5,495 nt of DNA from positions 1 through 5,495 of the forward strand of contig JACQMU010000002.1 of the NCBI GenBank assembly GCA_016203425.1, read 5' to 3'. The translations under genes and the position numbers were made by a program. Positions 5,402 through 5,495 of this stretch are shown here, in pieces. The notes beneath the pieces were generated by a model, which made no database searches, was not told the DNA's origin, and saw nothing but the letters and a program-made list of their open reading frames with translations. Each line of letters opens with the position of its first letter. Position 1 is the first letter of the stretch. Origin of the DNA: Candidatus Woesearchaeota archaeon. Lineage in GTDB: Archaea > Nanobdellota > Nanobdellia > Woesearchaeales > ARS49.

Positions 5402-5495
5402 GTTATTTTCTTTACCCTGTACGCAGTAATGATAAATCCATGTCCGTTTAAATACTTTACGGCAACAAATAAGTATTGTTTTTTGTCTTTGTTAA
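5402..5495 (-). promoter_or_regulatory. Upstream region of the DUF2283 gene with a candidate TATA element
   Basis: On the minus strand, AAGTATTTAAAC at plus-strand 5446-5457 is a good archaeal TATA match. Transcription would start near 5425, giving a leader of about 24 nt. The gene then appears to be transcribed alone. The outer part of this stretch (5461-5495) is AT-rich with a T-run near 5479-5484 and shows no gene or recognisable element before the window ends. Confidence 0.45.

Noticed and set aside
5412..5441. Nine-codon upstream open frame (MDLSLLRTG) before the DUF2283 gene on the minus strand
   Set aside because: With the TATA candidate at 5446-5457, transcription would start near 5425, after its ATG; there is no independent support.

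Overview
The window most likely comes from an archaeon with an AT-rich genome, plausibly a DPANN-type lineage. The case is indirect. Three intergenic positions carry archaeal-looking TATA elements at sensible distances from start codons, one fitting a leaderless transcript. Ile codons are often ATA and Arg codons often AGA. The small-gene repertoire (DUF4258, YgiT zinc finger fused to AbrB, DUF2283) is common in archaea and also in some bacteria. No rRNA, tRNA, transposase or CRISPR array was seen, so the placement is an inference.

Layout. (1) Positions 1-1781, plus strand: a tightly packed run of three genes, namely the 3' end of an unidentified gene, a 401-residue membrane-associated protein of unknown function, and a 109-residue protein of unknown function. 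The gaps are 1 and 2 nt. The first two proteins end in the same octapeptide, RFKNLELD, and the 401-residue protein carries a further internal copy. This shared tail is the most unusual signal in the window. (2) Positions 1828-2377, minus strand: a toxin-antitoxin pair in toxin-first order, a DUF4258 protein followed after 1 nt by a YgiT-type zinc-finger/AbrB antitoxin. (3) Positions 2378-2468: a 91-nt divergent intergenic region with a candidate promoter in each direction and a helically phased direct repeat that could be the antitoxin operator. (4) Positions 2469-5147, plus strand: a complete 892-residue type II P-type cation ATPase with all catalytic motifs intact but unusual substitutions at the ion-coordinating positions of M4, M6 and M8. 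(5) Positions 5162-5401, minus strand: a 79-residue DUF2283 protein, convergent with the ATPase and preceded by its own candidate promoter.

How the genes relate. The tailed-protein run looks like one translationally coupled unit: the last codons of each tailed gene also supply a GGAG Shine-Dalgarno-like sequence for the next start. The toxin-antitoxin pair is a second coupled unit. The ATPase and DUF2283 gene appear to be separately transcribed. Nothing in the sequence links the ATPase functionally to its neighbours.
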